Origin: CAYFZO01 sp965223735 | GTDB lineage: Bacteria; Pseudomonadota; Gammaproteobacteria; Poriferisulfidales; Oxydemutatoraceae | Assembly: GCA_965223735.1 (NCBI GenBank) | Contig: OZ245010.1 | Coordinates: 1,488,001 to 1,552,000 of the forward strand | Direction: 5' to 3' | Length of the DNA stretch: 64,000 bases | Part shown: one piece after another, positions 33,328 through 41,633 of the stretch | How positions within the stretch are numbered: position 1 is the first letter of the stretch | How the letters are laid out: every line of letters starts with the position of its first letter | The notes under the pieces: model-generated | Database searches by the model: none | What the model saw: the letters and a program-made list of their open reading frames with translations, nothing else | What the model was told of the DNA's origin: nothing | Made by a program: the position numbers and the translations under genes

Positions 33328-33709
33328 TTCGACGAGACCGGTACCGCTCTGAGGCTTTTTTCTTTGCGGTGAATTCCGAAGGCGGCAGGTTGGTGCCGGT
33401 GGCTTGGAGCCGCTGCACAGGCTGTAGCGGCGATCAGTCGAACTGCATCGACAGGTCGAGCGCATGCAGATGCTTGGTCAGCGCGCCGACCGATACGTGA
33501 TCGACGCCGGCCTCGACGAGACCGGTACCGTTATGGGGCTTTTTTCTTTGCGGTGAATTCCGAAGGCGGCAGGTTGGTGCCGGTGGCTTGGAGCCGCTGC
33601 ACAGGCTGTAGCGGCGATCAGTCGAACTGCATCGACAGGTCGAGCGCATGCAGATGCTTGGTCAGCGCGCCGACCGATACGTGATCGACGCCGGCCTCGA
33701 CGAGACCGG
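33318..33709. repeat. 184-bp tandem duplication of the nadC 3' end and its flank
   Basis: The nadC stop (tca on the plus strand) occurs at 33434 and again at 33618, a spacing of 184 bp, and the flanking ctttgcggtgaattccgaag recurs at 33362 and 33546. The extra copy holds only the last ~30 codons of nadC (LVEAGVDHVSVGALTKHLHA and on) plus the batD C-terminal codons, so it is non-functional. Confidence 0.85.
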
Positions 33710-34520
33710 CGATGTCGTCGAGACCGACGCCGCCCGAGACTTCAGTCTTCGCCTTGCCCGCGATCGTCTTGACCGCCGTTGCGATCTGTCCGGCGCTGAA
33801 GTTGTCGAGCATGATCGTGTCGGCGCCCGCCGCGACCGCCGCTTTGACCTGCTCGAGTGACGAGACTTCGACTTCGATCTCGAGGTCGGGGTTGGCCTGA
33901 CGCGCCGCCGTGATCGCCGCCGCGACCGAGCCGCAGGCGCGGACGTGGTTGTCCTTGAGCAGGATCGCGTCCGACAAGCCCATGCGATGATTGATGCCGC
34001 CGCCGCAGGCGACTGCGTATTTCTGCGCCGTCCGCAAACCGGGCAGGGTTTTGCGCGTGTCCTTGATCAGCAGACCGCCCGCCGCGCGCGCGACGAATTC
34101 GGCGGTGATGGTGGCGGTGGCGGATAAGGTCTGCAGGAAATTGAGCGCGCACCGTTCGCCTCGTAGCAGACTGCGCGCGTTGCCGGTGATGGTGCATAAG
34201 GACGCATTCTTTTCTATCGCATCGCCGTCGTTGAGACGCCAGTGGACTGCAACGCCCGGGTCGATCTGCGAGAACACTTCGTCAAACCAGAATACGCCGG
34301 CGAGTACGCCCGCTTCGCGGCTGATCACTTGTGCCGACGCCGTTGCGTCTGCGGCAACGGCGGCGGTGCTGAGGTCGTCGTCGGCGCCGTCTTCCTCAAG
34401 CGCCGCGGCGACCTGCCGCTCGATCGCCCGCCTGAGCGGGGCGGGGCATTGTCTTGGCCGGAATGGGGTCATGGGCGTTACTGTATCGGTTGATACAGGC
34501 TCATAAGCCGGTTTTTGCAT
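33618..34520 (-). CDS. nadC: Nicotinate-nucleotide diphosphorylase (carboxylating)
   Basis: Quinolinate phosphoribosyltransferase of de novo NAD synthesis. 300 residues with DGADDDLSTAAV (N-terminal domain), LRGERCALNFLQTLSATATI, KDTRKTLPGLRTAQKYAVAC, GGGINHRMGLSDAILLKDNH, the barrel strands EIEVEVSSLEQVKAAVAAG and DTIMLDNFS, and the C-terminal EVSGGVGLDDIAGLVEAGVD. It faces the DGR island tail to tail; extra copies of its 3' end flank the island. Two Met codons lie near the N-terminus; the downstream one (MTPFRPRQCPAPLRRAIE) is a reasonable alternative start. Confidence 0.95.
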   Translation of the reverse strand: MQKPAYEPVSTDTVTPMTPFRPRQCPAPLRRAIERQVAAALEEDGADDDLSTAAVAADATASAQVISREAGVLAGVFWFDEVFSQIDPGVAVHWRLNDGDAIEKNASLCTITGNARSLLRGERCALNFLQTLSATATITAEFVARAAGGLLIKDTRKTLPGLRTAQKYAVACGGGINHRMGLSDAILLKDNHVRACGSVAAAITAARQANPDLEIEVEVSSLEQVKAAVAAGADTIMLDNFSAGQIATAVKTIAGKAKTEVSGGVGLDDIAGLVEAGVDHVSVGALTKHLHALDLSMQFD

Positions 34521-34592
34521 TATCCAACCTGTCTCATGCTGAATTGGAGGTGTCAGCTGAAAAACCTTGTGAATACTGGGTTTTTCATATAT

Positions 34593-34649
34593 AAATTGGA
34601 GTCGGAAACTTCAATTTTACATAAAAATTAGAGTTTTCGTTCCCAATTT
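34593..34649. repeat. Imperfect 57-bp dyad upstream of DUF4143 gene
   Basis: Outer arms aaattgg/ccaattt, middle arms ggaaact/agttttc and a core aattttacataaaaatt form an imperfect palindrome ending 16 bp before the ATG. It may be an operator, a transcript hairpin or a small element end. Nothing else is visible in 34521-34664 beyond a second stem, gaaaaacc/ggtttttc, near 34559-34586. Confidence 0.45.
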
Positions 34650-34664
34650 GAGTAAAATAGACGG

Positions 34665-35870
34665 ATGTATCGAAGGATTTTCAAGCCGCCGCAGGAGCAA
34701 AGCTACTTCCTGCTGGGTCCCCGGGGAACTGGCAAATCCCGTCTGGTCGAGCAGATTTACAGGGACGGGTTGTATTTTGACCTGCTCGAATCCGGTATGT
34801 ACAACGAACTTCTCGCCTCCCCCGTGCGGCTTGCAGACAAGATCCCCGTTACCGCACTTCCACATCCAGCCTATCAACCTTGTCTCGCCTCCCCCGTGCG
34901 GCTTGCAGACAAGATCCCCGCCGGTTACGAAGGCTGGGTGGTCATCGACGAGATCCAGAAAGTGCCGGCGCTGCTCGACGAGGTACATCGCCTGATCGAG
35001 AAACGCGGTCTGCGTTTTGTGCTGACCGGCTCGAGCGCACGCGCGTTGAGACGCAAGGGCACAAACCTGCTCGCCGGTCGCGCCCTGACTTGCAGGATGC
35101 ATCCGCTGACGGTTGAGGAGCTTGGCGGGGACTTTGACTTGCGCCGTTCCCTGCAATACGGACACCTGCCTCGCGTGCAGCAACTGAAAAAGCCCGGCGA
35201 CTTCATCAGAAGTTATGTCGGGACTTATCTGAAGGAGGAGATCCAGCAGGAAGGGCTGACGCGCAGTCTTCCGGCGTTCAGCCGTTTTCTTGAAGCGGCG
35301 AGCTTCTGTCAGGCGTCGGTTCTGAACGTCTCGTCGGTCGCCAGCGAATGTGCGGTGAACCGCAAGACGGTCGAGAGTTACTTTTCCATTTTGCGCGACA
35401 CGCTTTTATCCCGCGAGTTGGCAGTCTTTGCGAGAAGGGCGAAGCGCAAGCTGGTCAGCCGCGTCAAGTTCTACTTTTTTGATGTCGGCGTTTTCCGCGC
35501 GTTGCGCCCACGCGGCCCACTCGATACGGATCAGGAAATAGGGGGTGTGGCCCTTGAAACTCTGGTGATGCAGGAGATCGTTGCGCAGAATGACTATAAG
35601 AGATGGGGGTACGACGTGTGCTATTGGCGAACCCGGCAGGGCGTTGAAGTGGACTTTGTGCTGTACGGCGGGCGCGGCCTGAAGGCCATAGAAGTGAAAA
35701 GCACCGGGCGTCTGCGCCGGGAGGATTTCAAGGGGCTGTTGCAGTTCAAGAAGGATCATCCCGAGGCCGACGCGATGCTGTTGTACGCGGGGACGAAGCG
35801 GGAATACGAGAAAGACGTCGCCGTCGTTCCGGTGGAGACGTTTCTGAGAACGCCGGCAGAGTTTATTTGA
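34665..35870 (+). CDS. AAA ATPase with DUF4143 domain
   Basis: A 401-residue protein of the AAA_14/DUF4143 family, found in many accessory regions and of unknown function. Walker A LLGPRGTGKSRLVEQIY at residues 16-32, Walker B GWVVIDEIQKVPALLDEVHR, sensor FVLTGSSARALRRKGTNLLAGR; DUF4143 with winged-helix-like ASECAVNRKTVESYFSILRD and a PD-(D/E)XK-like C-terminal core RQGVEVDFVLYGGRGLKAIE followed by VKST. A 24-codon internal insertion duplicates LASPVRLADKIP, so the segment between Walker A and B is longer than usual. Confidence 0.85.
   Translation: MYRRIFKPPQEQSYFLLGPRGTGKSRLVEQIYRDGLYFDLLESGMYNELLASPVRLADKIPVTALPHPAYQPCLASPVRLADKIPAGYEGWVVIDEIQKVPALLDEVHRLIEKRGLRFVLTGSSARALRRKGTNLLAGRALTCRMHPLTVEELGGDFDLRRSLQYGHLPRVQQLKKPGDFIRSYVGTYLKEEIQQEGLTRSLPAFSRFLEAASFCQASVLNVSSVASECAVNRKTVESYFSILRDTLLSRELAVFARRAKRKLVSRVKFYFFDVGVFRALRPRGPLDTDQEIGGVALETLVMQEIVAQNDYKRWGYDVCYWRTRQGVEVDFVLYGGRGLKAIEVKSTGRLRREDFKGLLQFKKDHPEADAMLLYAGTKREYEKDVAVVPVETFLRTPAEFI
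34811..34919 (+). repeat. In-frame 72-bp-offset duplication inside the DUF4143 ATPase gene
   Basis: tctcgcctcccccgtgcggc and the following ttgcagacaagatcccc occur at 34811 and 34883. The 35-bp spacer between the copies is unrelated to them, so this is a duplication plus filler rather than a simple tandem copy. Confidence 0.85.
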
Positions 35871-36113
35871 ACTTGGGAAGGTGGCGAAGTTCGAGGGGAA
35901 AGGATGATGAAGCAAGGCTCAAACCGCAACAACCGATCAGGTCTCACGACCAGAACGCCCGATGCCTTTGGAAGCGGGATGTTCTTAAAGGAAAAAACAA
36001 GGCGGCAATAGCCGTGGAATACGGGTTTGGGCGCTATAATTTGTTCATTCTTTGGTGTGGCCCCGCGAATAATGAGCTGTCGAGGCAAATAACCGCCTTT
36101 TAAGGAGCGATCG
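35871..36113. other. Intergenic region ahead of the R-M locus
   Basis: No supported gene. An SD-like aaggagcgat lies about 8 bp before the mod ATG. Short frames here have no recognisable content. Confidence 0.4.
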
Positions 36114-38663
36114 TTGATGGCAGAAAAGCCCACAAAGCAGATACGGCAATACGAACACGCCGACAAGCGGCGTGTGAACAACCCGCAGGTCGGGCTCGTG
36201 ACGCCTGTCAACGACCCTGACGAAGGTGAAAGAAAAACCTGGGCATACGATCCGCACCTTGATCCGCAACTACAGTGGACGGGTAAATCCGAGCATACGA
36301 GTTTTGAGGTGCCGACGGTCAGTTTGCACGTGCACGAGCGGATAGACACCAAAACGATCATTGACGCAGTGAGAAAGGAACACGATGACGGCAATCAGCT
36401 GGGTCTGTTCGCCGAGCGTCGCCCGTTGCGCGAAGCGGTCGCGTTTTATCAGCACAAGGATAATTGGAGCAACCGCCTGATCGCGGGCGACAGCTTGCTG
36501 GTGATGAACTCGTTGATGGAAAAAGAATCCATGGCGGGCAAGGTGCAGATGGTCTATTTCGATCCGCCTTACGGTATTAAATACGGCAGTAATTTCCAGC
36601 CGTTCGTCAATAAGCGCGATGTCAAGGACGGCAGGGACGAAGATCTGTCCTCCGAACCCGAGATGATCAAGGCGTTTCGGGACACCTGGGAGTTGGGGAT
36701 CCATTCCTATTTGTCCTATCTGCGCGATCGGCTGCTGCTGGCGCGCGAGATGCTGACTGAAAGCGGCAGCGTGTTTGTGCAGATCGGCGATGAGAACGTA
36801 CACCGCGTGGGGCTGGTGCTGGATGAGGTATTCGGTGCATCCAGTCGGGTAGCCACCATATCTTTTGCCACTACCAGCAGCAGTTCTACATCCAATTTAC
36901 CGCAGGTGGCGGATTATTTGCTTTGGTACGCCAAGGACAAAAACAAACTGAAGTACCGACAATTGTATGAACCGCTCACTCGCGCGGAGATCATTGAATT
37001 TTTTAGTTGGCATGTAATGGTGGAATTACCCGATGGTCATTGCCGTAAACCTACTCGGGAAGAATGTTTTGATCCAGACAAATATTTGCCGAAAGAGGCT
37101 CGCATTTATCGGCGCTTTCCAATGGATTCTCAAGGCGTTTCTACTACGGGTCGTTCTGAGTCCTACGAGTGGGGCGGTAGAACTTTCTCGTGTGGAAAAA
37201 ATCGACATTGGTCCATATCCAAAAAAGGGATGGACCGTTTGGCGGAACTCGGACGATTGGATGCGCTTCCGGAACAAAACTCGCTGATGTGGAAAAAATA
37301 CGAAAACGAAGTGCCGGGACGCCAAATTAATAACGTTTGGTCTGTGCGAATGCACCCCACCGAAAAGAAATATGTTGTAGAGACGGCCGTTAAGGCGATA
37401 CAACGCTGTATTCTAATGACGACCGACCCCGGCGACCTTGTTTTGGACATCACCTGCGGCAGTGGCACCACCGCTGTGGTTGCCGAGCAATGGGGGCGTC
37501 GCTGGATAACCTGTGATACCTCGCGTGTGGCATTGACCTTGGCGAAGCAACGGTTGATGACCGCCAATTTTGATTACTACCAACTGGCGCATCCGGACGA
37601 AGGTATTGGCAGCGGCTTGGAATACCAGACCGTCGCCAAAGTGTCGCCTCGTATTTTGGCAAACGATGAACAAAATGTTGAAGTTTTGTACGACCAGCCT
37701 TTGAAGGAAACCGGCAAGGCGCGCATTGCCGGTCCCTTTACCGTGGAGGCGGTGCCCGCCCCCTACGCAAGAAGCCCTGACGATCCGGAGGGCGATCCAA
37801 CGGCGGATGTCGCCGATGCTTCCATTGCCAGATCGGGAGAAACTCTGCGCCAAAGCGAATGGTGCGACGAACTGTTGCGGTGCGGTGTGCGCGGCAAAAA
37901 TCGACAAAAGATCATGTTCAGCCGGGTGGAACCCCTGCCTTGCCGTTATCTGCACGCCGATGCCGAGATCAAGCCGAACGATTTGGGAGACGACCATGTG
38001 GAGGAGCCGGGACGCGCTGTTGTTTCATTCGGCCCGGAACATTCATCACTGGATCAGCGGCAGGTGGAACTCGCTTTGGAAGAAGCCGGGACATTGCGCC
38101 CTAAACCCAGGATGGTCATCTTTGCTGCCTTTCAATTTGACCCGGAAGCGGCAAAGGATATTGACGAAACCAATTGGCCGGGCGTTACTTTGCTCAAAGT
38201 GCAGATGAACGCCGATCTGCAAACCGATGACTTGAAGAAGAAACGCGTGAGCAATGAAAGCTTTTGGCTGGTCGGACAACCGGATGTGGCTTTGCGGAAA
38301 ATCCGCCGTGGTCGGCATACCGACAAATGGCAGGTGGAAGTCAGGGGGTTTGACTACTTCAACACCAAAACGGGGGAGTTGGAGTCGGGCAGCGATAAAA
38401 ATATAGCGGTTTGGATGCTGGATACCGACTACGATGGCCGCAGTCTGTATCCCCGGCAGGTGTTTTTTCCCATGTCCGGGCCCAGAGATGGCTGGAGCAG
38501 ACTGGCCCGTAACCTGAAAGCCGAGATAGACGAAGTCTTGATTGAAGCTTATAGGGGACGCCTTTCCCTGCCTTTCGAGTTGGGTGAGAACGAGCGCATA
38601 GCAGTTAAAGTTGTGGATGACCGCGGCATTGAAAGCTTGCGGGTGGTGCCCAGGTATGAATAA
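36114..38663 (+). CDS. mod: Type III-like site-specific DNA adenine methyltransferase (Mod)
   Basis: An 849-residue beta-class amino-methyltransferase with motif IV before motif I: VQMVYFDPPYGIKYGSNFQP (DPPY near residue 148) and then DLVLDITCGSGTTAVVAEQW followed by GRRWITCD. Between them lies a long target-recognition region, and a C-terminal domain of about 300 residues contains WKVEVRG-type sequence (DKWQVEVRGFDYFNTKTGEL). It would methylate adenine in the recognition site of the paired helicase-nuclease at 48778. The two genes, normally adjacent, are split by about 10 kb of other genes. The last residues (RIAVKVVDDRGIESLRV) recur as a scar at 45.2 kb. Confidence 0.9.
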   Translation: MMAEKPTKQIRQYEHADKRRVNNPQVGLVTPVNDPDEGERKTWAYDPHLDPQLQWTGKSEHTSFEVPTVSLHVHERIDTKTIIDAVRKEHDDGNQLGLFAERRPLREAVAFYQHKDNWSNRLIAGDSLLVMNSLMEKESMAGKVQMVYFDPPYGIKYGSNFQPFVNKRDVKDGRDEDLSSEPEMIKAFRDTWELGIHSYLSYLRDRLLLAREMLTESGSVFVQIGDENVHRVGLVLDEVFGASSRVATISFATTSSSSTSNLPQVADYLLWYAKDKNKLKYRQLYEPLTRAEIIEFFSWHVMVELPDGHCRKPTREECFDPDKYLPKEARIYRRFPMDSQGVSTTGRSESYEWGGRTFSCGKNRHWSISKKGMDRLAELGRLDALPEQNSLMWKKYENEVPGRQINNVWSVRMHPTEKKYVVETAVKAIQRCILMTTDPGDLVLDITCGSGTTAVVAEQWGRRWITCDTSRVALTLAKQRLMTANFDYYQLAHPDEGIGSGLEYQTVAKVSPRILANDEQNVEVLYDQPLKETGKARIAGPFTVEAVPAPYARSPDDPEGDPTADVADASIARSGETLRQSEWCDELLRCGVRGKNRQKIMFSRVEPLPCRYLHADAEIKPNDLGDDHVEEPGRAVVSFGPEHSSLDQRQVELALEEAGTLRPKPRMVIFAAFQFDPEAAKDIDETNWPGVTLLKVQMNADLQTDDLKKKRVSNESFWLVGQPDVALRKIRRGRHTDKWQVEVRGFDYFNTKTGELESGSDKNIAVWMLDTDYDGRSLYPRQVFFPMSGPRDGWSRLARNLKAEIDEVLIEAYRGRLSLPFELGENERIAVKVVDDRGIESLRVVPRYE

Positions 38664-38675
38664 CCGGGATCGGTC

Positions 38676-39959
38676 ATGTTGCAGCAGTTGAAAATCTCCA
38701 ATTTCAGACTGTTTGACGACGAAGTCACCATGCGATTTCGTCCGATCACCGTGCTGATTGGCAGAAACAACGCCGGGAAGTCGTCGGTCATCAAGTTCTT
38801 ATTGATGTTGCAACAGTCGCTCGGGGACAGCGCCGCTTTTTTGGTTACCAACGGTGAGAAAGTGCGGCTAGGTCGTTATTTCAATGATTTGAAAAACGCA
38901 GCATCCGGGAAGACTCTTATGGAATTTTCTTTGGAAGTGCAGAAAAGTGATAGCCCCGGGCACGATTTAGCTGTTTATTTTGAAAGCAAAGATATTAACC
39001 CACATCAGTCTAACGGACACCATGAAGTCAGCGCCCGCGTTTTGTACAGCAAAAGTTTCCAGGGGGAAGATTGCAGTTTGAAATTCTTTGTGGAAGGGAA
39101 TGAAATTTTATCTCGCACGATGTTAATTAGTGACGACAGCCGGTTTTTGAAGTTTCCGGATGAACAGAGCCATGTTGTTGATGATATTGAGAAACATAAG
39201 GAAAGCCTTGCAGTGCAATATTGCCGGCAGGCGGTGGCACAGCATATTGAAGCAATAAGGCATATTTCACCGGTTAAGACAAATACGCCCGGAGCTATTG
39301 ATGTTGGCGATAAAAAGGTACGTGCTGGTTATGTGGGGAAATATGGGAAACACACATTGCATCATTTGTGGGAACAGTTTCATAAAGAAAAAGACCAATA
39401 TCAATTCATCCGCCCGCATCTGGAGAGCATTATAGATATTGAGAAAATCGAGTTTGACGAGAAGGGGGACTTGGCAGCTTGTAACGCATGGAACAAAAAA
39501 ACAGGAAGTTGTGTCAATATCGCTGATTTTGGATTTGGCGTGAGTCAATGTCTGCCAATTCTGGTTCAGGGCGCGATGATGAATCCGAATACCACGTTGG
39601 TGGTTGAACAGCCGGAGGCTCAAGTCCATCCTACCGCTCAATTGGAGTTGGGTAGTTTTTTGGCTGACCTGTACAATAAAAGAAAAGTGCGTTCCATCAT
39701 TGAGACACACAGCAATAATATTCTTTTGCGATTGCGGAAATTAGTTGCTGAAGGGACACTGGAGTCTGAGGATATAACAGTTGCATTTTTTGATATTAAA
39801 GATGGCAAAGCCACCATTGAAAATCTTGATATTAATAAAGATGGCACCATGGAAGACGGGTTGCCTATGGAATTCTTTGGGGCGGATATTATAGAAGGGC
39901 TTGAACTCGGCAAAGCAAAATTTGAGCGTTCGGATGATGACAATGAACAAACTGGCTAA
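38676..39959 (+). CDS. AAA15-family ATPase (DUF3696-like)
   Basis: A 427-residue SMC/OLD-like ATPase. N-terminal LKISNFRLFDDEVTMRFRPI, Walker A VLIGRNNAGKSSVIKFLLML, Q-loop-like LQQSLGD, signature region ADFGFGVSQCLPILVQGAMM, and Walker B TTLVVEQPEAQVHPTAQLEL with the ETHSNNILLRLRKLVAEG switch are clear. Such ATPases are the sensor or motor half of several anti-phage systems. It starts 12 bp after mod and overlaps the PIN gene, so mod, ATPase and PIN are probably co-expressed. No TOPRIM domain is present, so it is not an OLD nuclease. Confidence 0.85.
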   Translation: MLQQLKISNFRLFDDEVTMRFRPITVLIGRNNAGKSSVIKFLLMLQQSLGDSAAFLVTNGEKVRLGRYFNDLKNAASGKTLMEFSLEVQKSDSPGHDLAVYFESKDINPHQSNGHHEVSARVLYSKSFQGEDCSLKFFVEGNEILSRTMLISDDSRFLKFPDEQSHVVDDIEKHKESLAVQYCRQAVAQHIEAIRHISPVKTNTPGAIDVGDKKVRAGYVGKYGKHTLHHLWEQFHKEKDQYQFIRPHLESIIDIEKIEFDEKGDLAACNAWNKKTGSCVNIADFGFGVSQCLPILVQGAMMNPNTTLVVEQPEAQVHPTAQLELGSFLADLYNKRKVRSIIETHSNNILLRLRKLVAEGTLESEDITVAFFDIKDGKATIENLDINKDGTMEDGLPMEFFGADIIEGLELGKAKFERSDDDNEQTG

Positions 39960-40464
39960 TGACTACATCGCTATAGATACAAATATATTCATAGGGTTAC
40001 TAAACCCTCAAAACAACACTGAGGACCATATAGAAAAATTATTAAGTGTGCTTTATGAGGATCGTGTTTATCTGATTGTTGATAAAGGTGGAAAAATTTG
40101 GGGAGAATATACAACTGAAATATCGAACAAGATGCGCAATGGATACAACAACCCAAACTATAACGAATTGCTCAGAGGGTGGCTTCATCCTGAACGCGAG
40201 CTTAAAACGGTGGATATTGGCCAGCATAATGAGGTAAGAGAGGCTATTCAAAGGATCATCGGAAGAGGAAATACAAAAGACGCAGCATTTGTTTGTGTCG
40301 CTATAGTCGAGGATCGTGTGCTCGTCACGAATGATAGGAGAGATATACTTGACGGGGGCAATAAGAGGGATGCTCGGAGGGGGCAATTGCTGGAGATTGC
40401 AAGAAAGCGAGGTTCCCGCTCTGCTAAAATCTACGGCTCACAAGAAGCATATAAAAATCTGTGA
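39943..40464 (+). CDS. PIN-domain ribonuclease-like protein
   Basis: The start is set at ATG 39943, overlapping the ATPase stop by 17 bp; 173 residues. PIN landmarks: YIAIDTNIFIGLLNP (first Asp), a Glu in KIWGEYTTEI, and VEDRVLVTNDRRDIL (TND strand with later acidic residues). PIN proteins usually cleave RNA as toxins or defence effectors. Paired with an AAA15 ATPase it could be the effector of an abortive-infection module, comparable in logic to ATPase-nuclease pairs such as Septu, though the nuclease type differs. More AT-rich than its neighbours. Confidence 0.78.
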   Translation: MNKLANDYIAIDTNIFIGLLNPQNNTEDHIEKLLSVLYEDRVYLIVDKGGKIWGEYTTEISNKMRNGYNNPNYNELLRGWLHPERELKTVDIGQHNEVREAIQRIIGRGNTKDAAFVCVAIVEDRVLVTNDRRDILDGGNKRDARRGQLLEIARKRGSRSAKIYGSQEAYKNL

Positions 40465-40475
40465 GGGCTATATGA

Positions 40476-41225
40476 ATGAATGCCATTGAGAATAATTTAC
40501 TTAATACTGCGACAGTAGTTACGAGAGGGCTTGTCAAGGGCGAATTCCTCTACGAGAAAGCAGGCATAGATCCAGCTAAGCAGTGGCTTTATCTGAACAA
40601 AGATAACGACATTGACATTCCTCTCCTGCCGAATGATCACATCATCATTCACGGTGGAGAGAGGATTTTTGCGGGCGATGCTAACGTAGATATTGGCGAA
40701 AATCCGAATGTCAGGATCCCCGTTTGTTTTCAGCTTAATGGTCAGCGGTTTGAAACAAGCAAGGCCAAGTTGACCGGACATGACCTGCGAAAACGGGACG
40801 AGGAACTGGATGCCAGCAAGCTGTTTGTCGATTTAAGCGGCCAGGTTGATGCTTTTATCCAGGATGACTGGGTGCTGGTTGTTCAGGAGAAAGATTGTTA
40901 TATCACCATTCCTGTCGGCGATGACGAGATCATTGATCTGGAAGAATGTGCGCGACATGGCCGCAAGCCGCCGAAAGACCAACAGCTTTATAAGATAAAG
41001 ATTGACGGCGAGAAGCGCACAGTTAACAAGCCTGTATTGACCGGCGCCGCTATTCTCAAGTTGGCCGGCGGGAAAACCTTTGGCGAATACTCGTTGAACC
41101 AAAAATTTCATGGCGGCAGGCGCAAACCCATTGAGGCGGAGCAAGAGGTCGATCTTTTACATCCCGGTATTGAGCGTTTTGAGACTGCCCCAAGGCAGGC
41201 CCAGCAAGGGGCTTGCACCCGATGA
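40476..41225 (+). CDS. Multiubiquitin-domain protein
   Basis: 249 residues that divide into about three ubiquitin-like repeats: residues 20-75 (VVTRGLVKGEFLYEKAGIDP...LLPNDHIIIHGGERI), 80-150 (VCFQLNGQRFETSKAKLTGH) and 165-249 (QLYKIKIDGEKRTVNKPVLT then GAAILKLAGGKTFGEYSLNQ). Such multiubiquitin proteins are encoded next to E2, JAB and ThiF genes in bacteria. The tail (IERFETAPRQAQQGACTR) has no exposed Gly-Gly, so processing or conjugation through another residue would be needed. Overlaps the E2 gene (ATGA). Confidence 0.8.
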   Translation: MNAIENNLLNTATVVTRGLVKGEFLYEKAGIDPAKQWLYLNKDNDIDIPLLPNDHIIIHGGERIFAGDANVDIGENPNVRIPVCFQLNGQRFETSKAKLTGHDLRKRDEELDASKLFVDLSGQVDAFIQDDWVLVVQEKDCYITIPVGDDEIIDLEECARHGRKPPKDQQLYKIKIDGEKRTVNKPVLTGAAILKLAGGKTFGEYSLNQKFHGGRRKPIEAEQEVDLLHPGIERFETAPRQAQQGACTR

Positions 41226-41599
41226 TCTTGCCCGCAGACGATCTGGGGTTTCTTGACAGCGAATATAGCGGTCGATGGGAGAAGTTAAGCGACGGCGCCA
41301 AGACTGGGTTGAAGCTCAGGAATTATCGTCTGCCCAAAGGTTATACCCCTGAAGAATCTGATTTGATGTTGCTGATCCCGGATACTTACCCCAGTGGAAC
41401 GATAGACATGTTTTACTTTTCCCCGCCTGTACAGCGTCAAGATGGCAGGGCGATTGGAACGCTGGCGGATGAAATTCATTTTGGTCAGAATTGGCAAAGG
41501 TGGTCGCGTCATTACACATGGGTCCCCGGCGTTCACTGCGTTGCGACCCATATACAATATGTTGAAAATGCGCTTCTGGACGAATTACAGCGGGGATAA
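41222..41599 (+). CDS. Prokaryotic E2-family protein (Prok-E2_E type)
   Basis: ATG 41222 overlaps the previous stop. 125 residues with an E2-like fold pattern: LKLRNYRLPKGYTPEESDLM, LLIPDTYPSGTIDMFYFSPP and the C-terminal WQRWSRHYTWVPGVHCVATH. The single Cys in PGVHCVATHI lies where the family places its conserved end and could be the conjugating residue, but the classical HPN motif is absent. It would carry the ubiquitin-like protein from the E1 domain of the next gene. Confidence 0.75.
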   Translation: MILPADDLGFLDSEYSGRWEKLSDGAKTGLKLRNYRLPKGYTPEESDLMLLIPDTYPSGTIDMFYFSPPVQRQDGRAIGTLADEIHFGQNWQRWSRHYTWVPGVHCVATHIQYVENALLDELQRG

Positions 41600-41633
41600 G
41601 CAAAACGCAAGTCATTAAAATGGGGTTGCGATA

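Noticed and set aside
27360..33330. Template repeat of the DGR
   Set aside because: I looked for an AAC-rich copy of the VR flanks (ttcgcgggggctcctgg, gggttccgg) on both strands around both avd-RT cassettes and in the IS remnants; only the five VRs were found.
38676..40464. Gabija, Septu or PARIS system
   Set aside because: The partner is a PIN protein; no UvrD helicase, HNH or TOPRIM nuclease is present.
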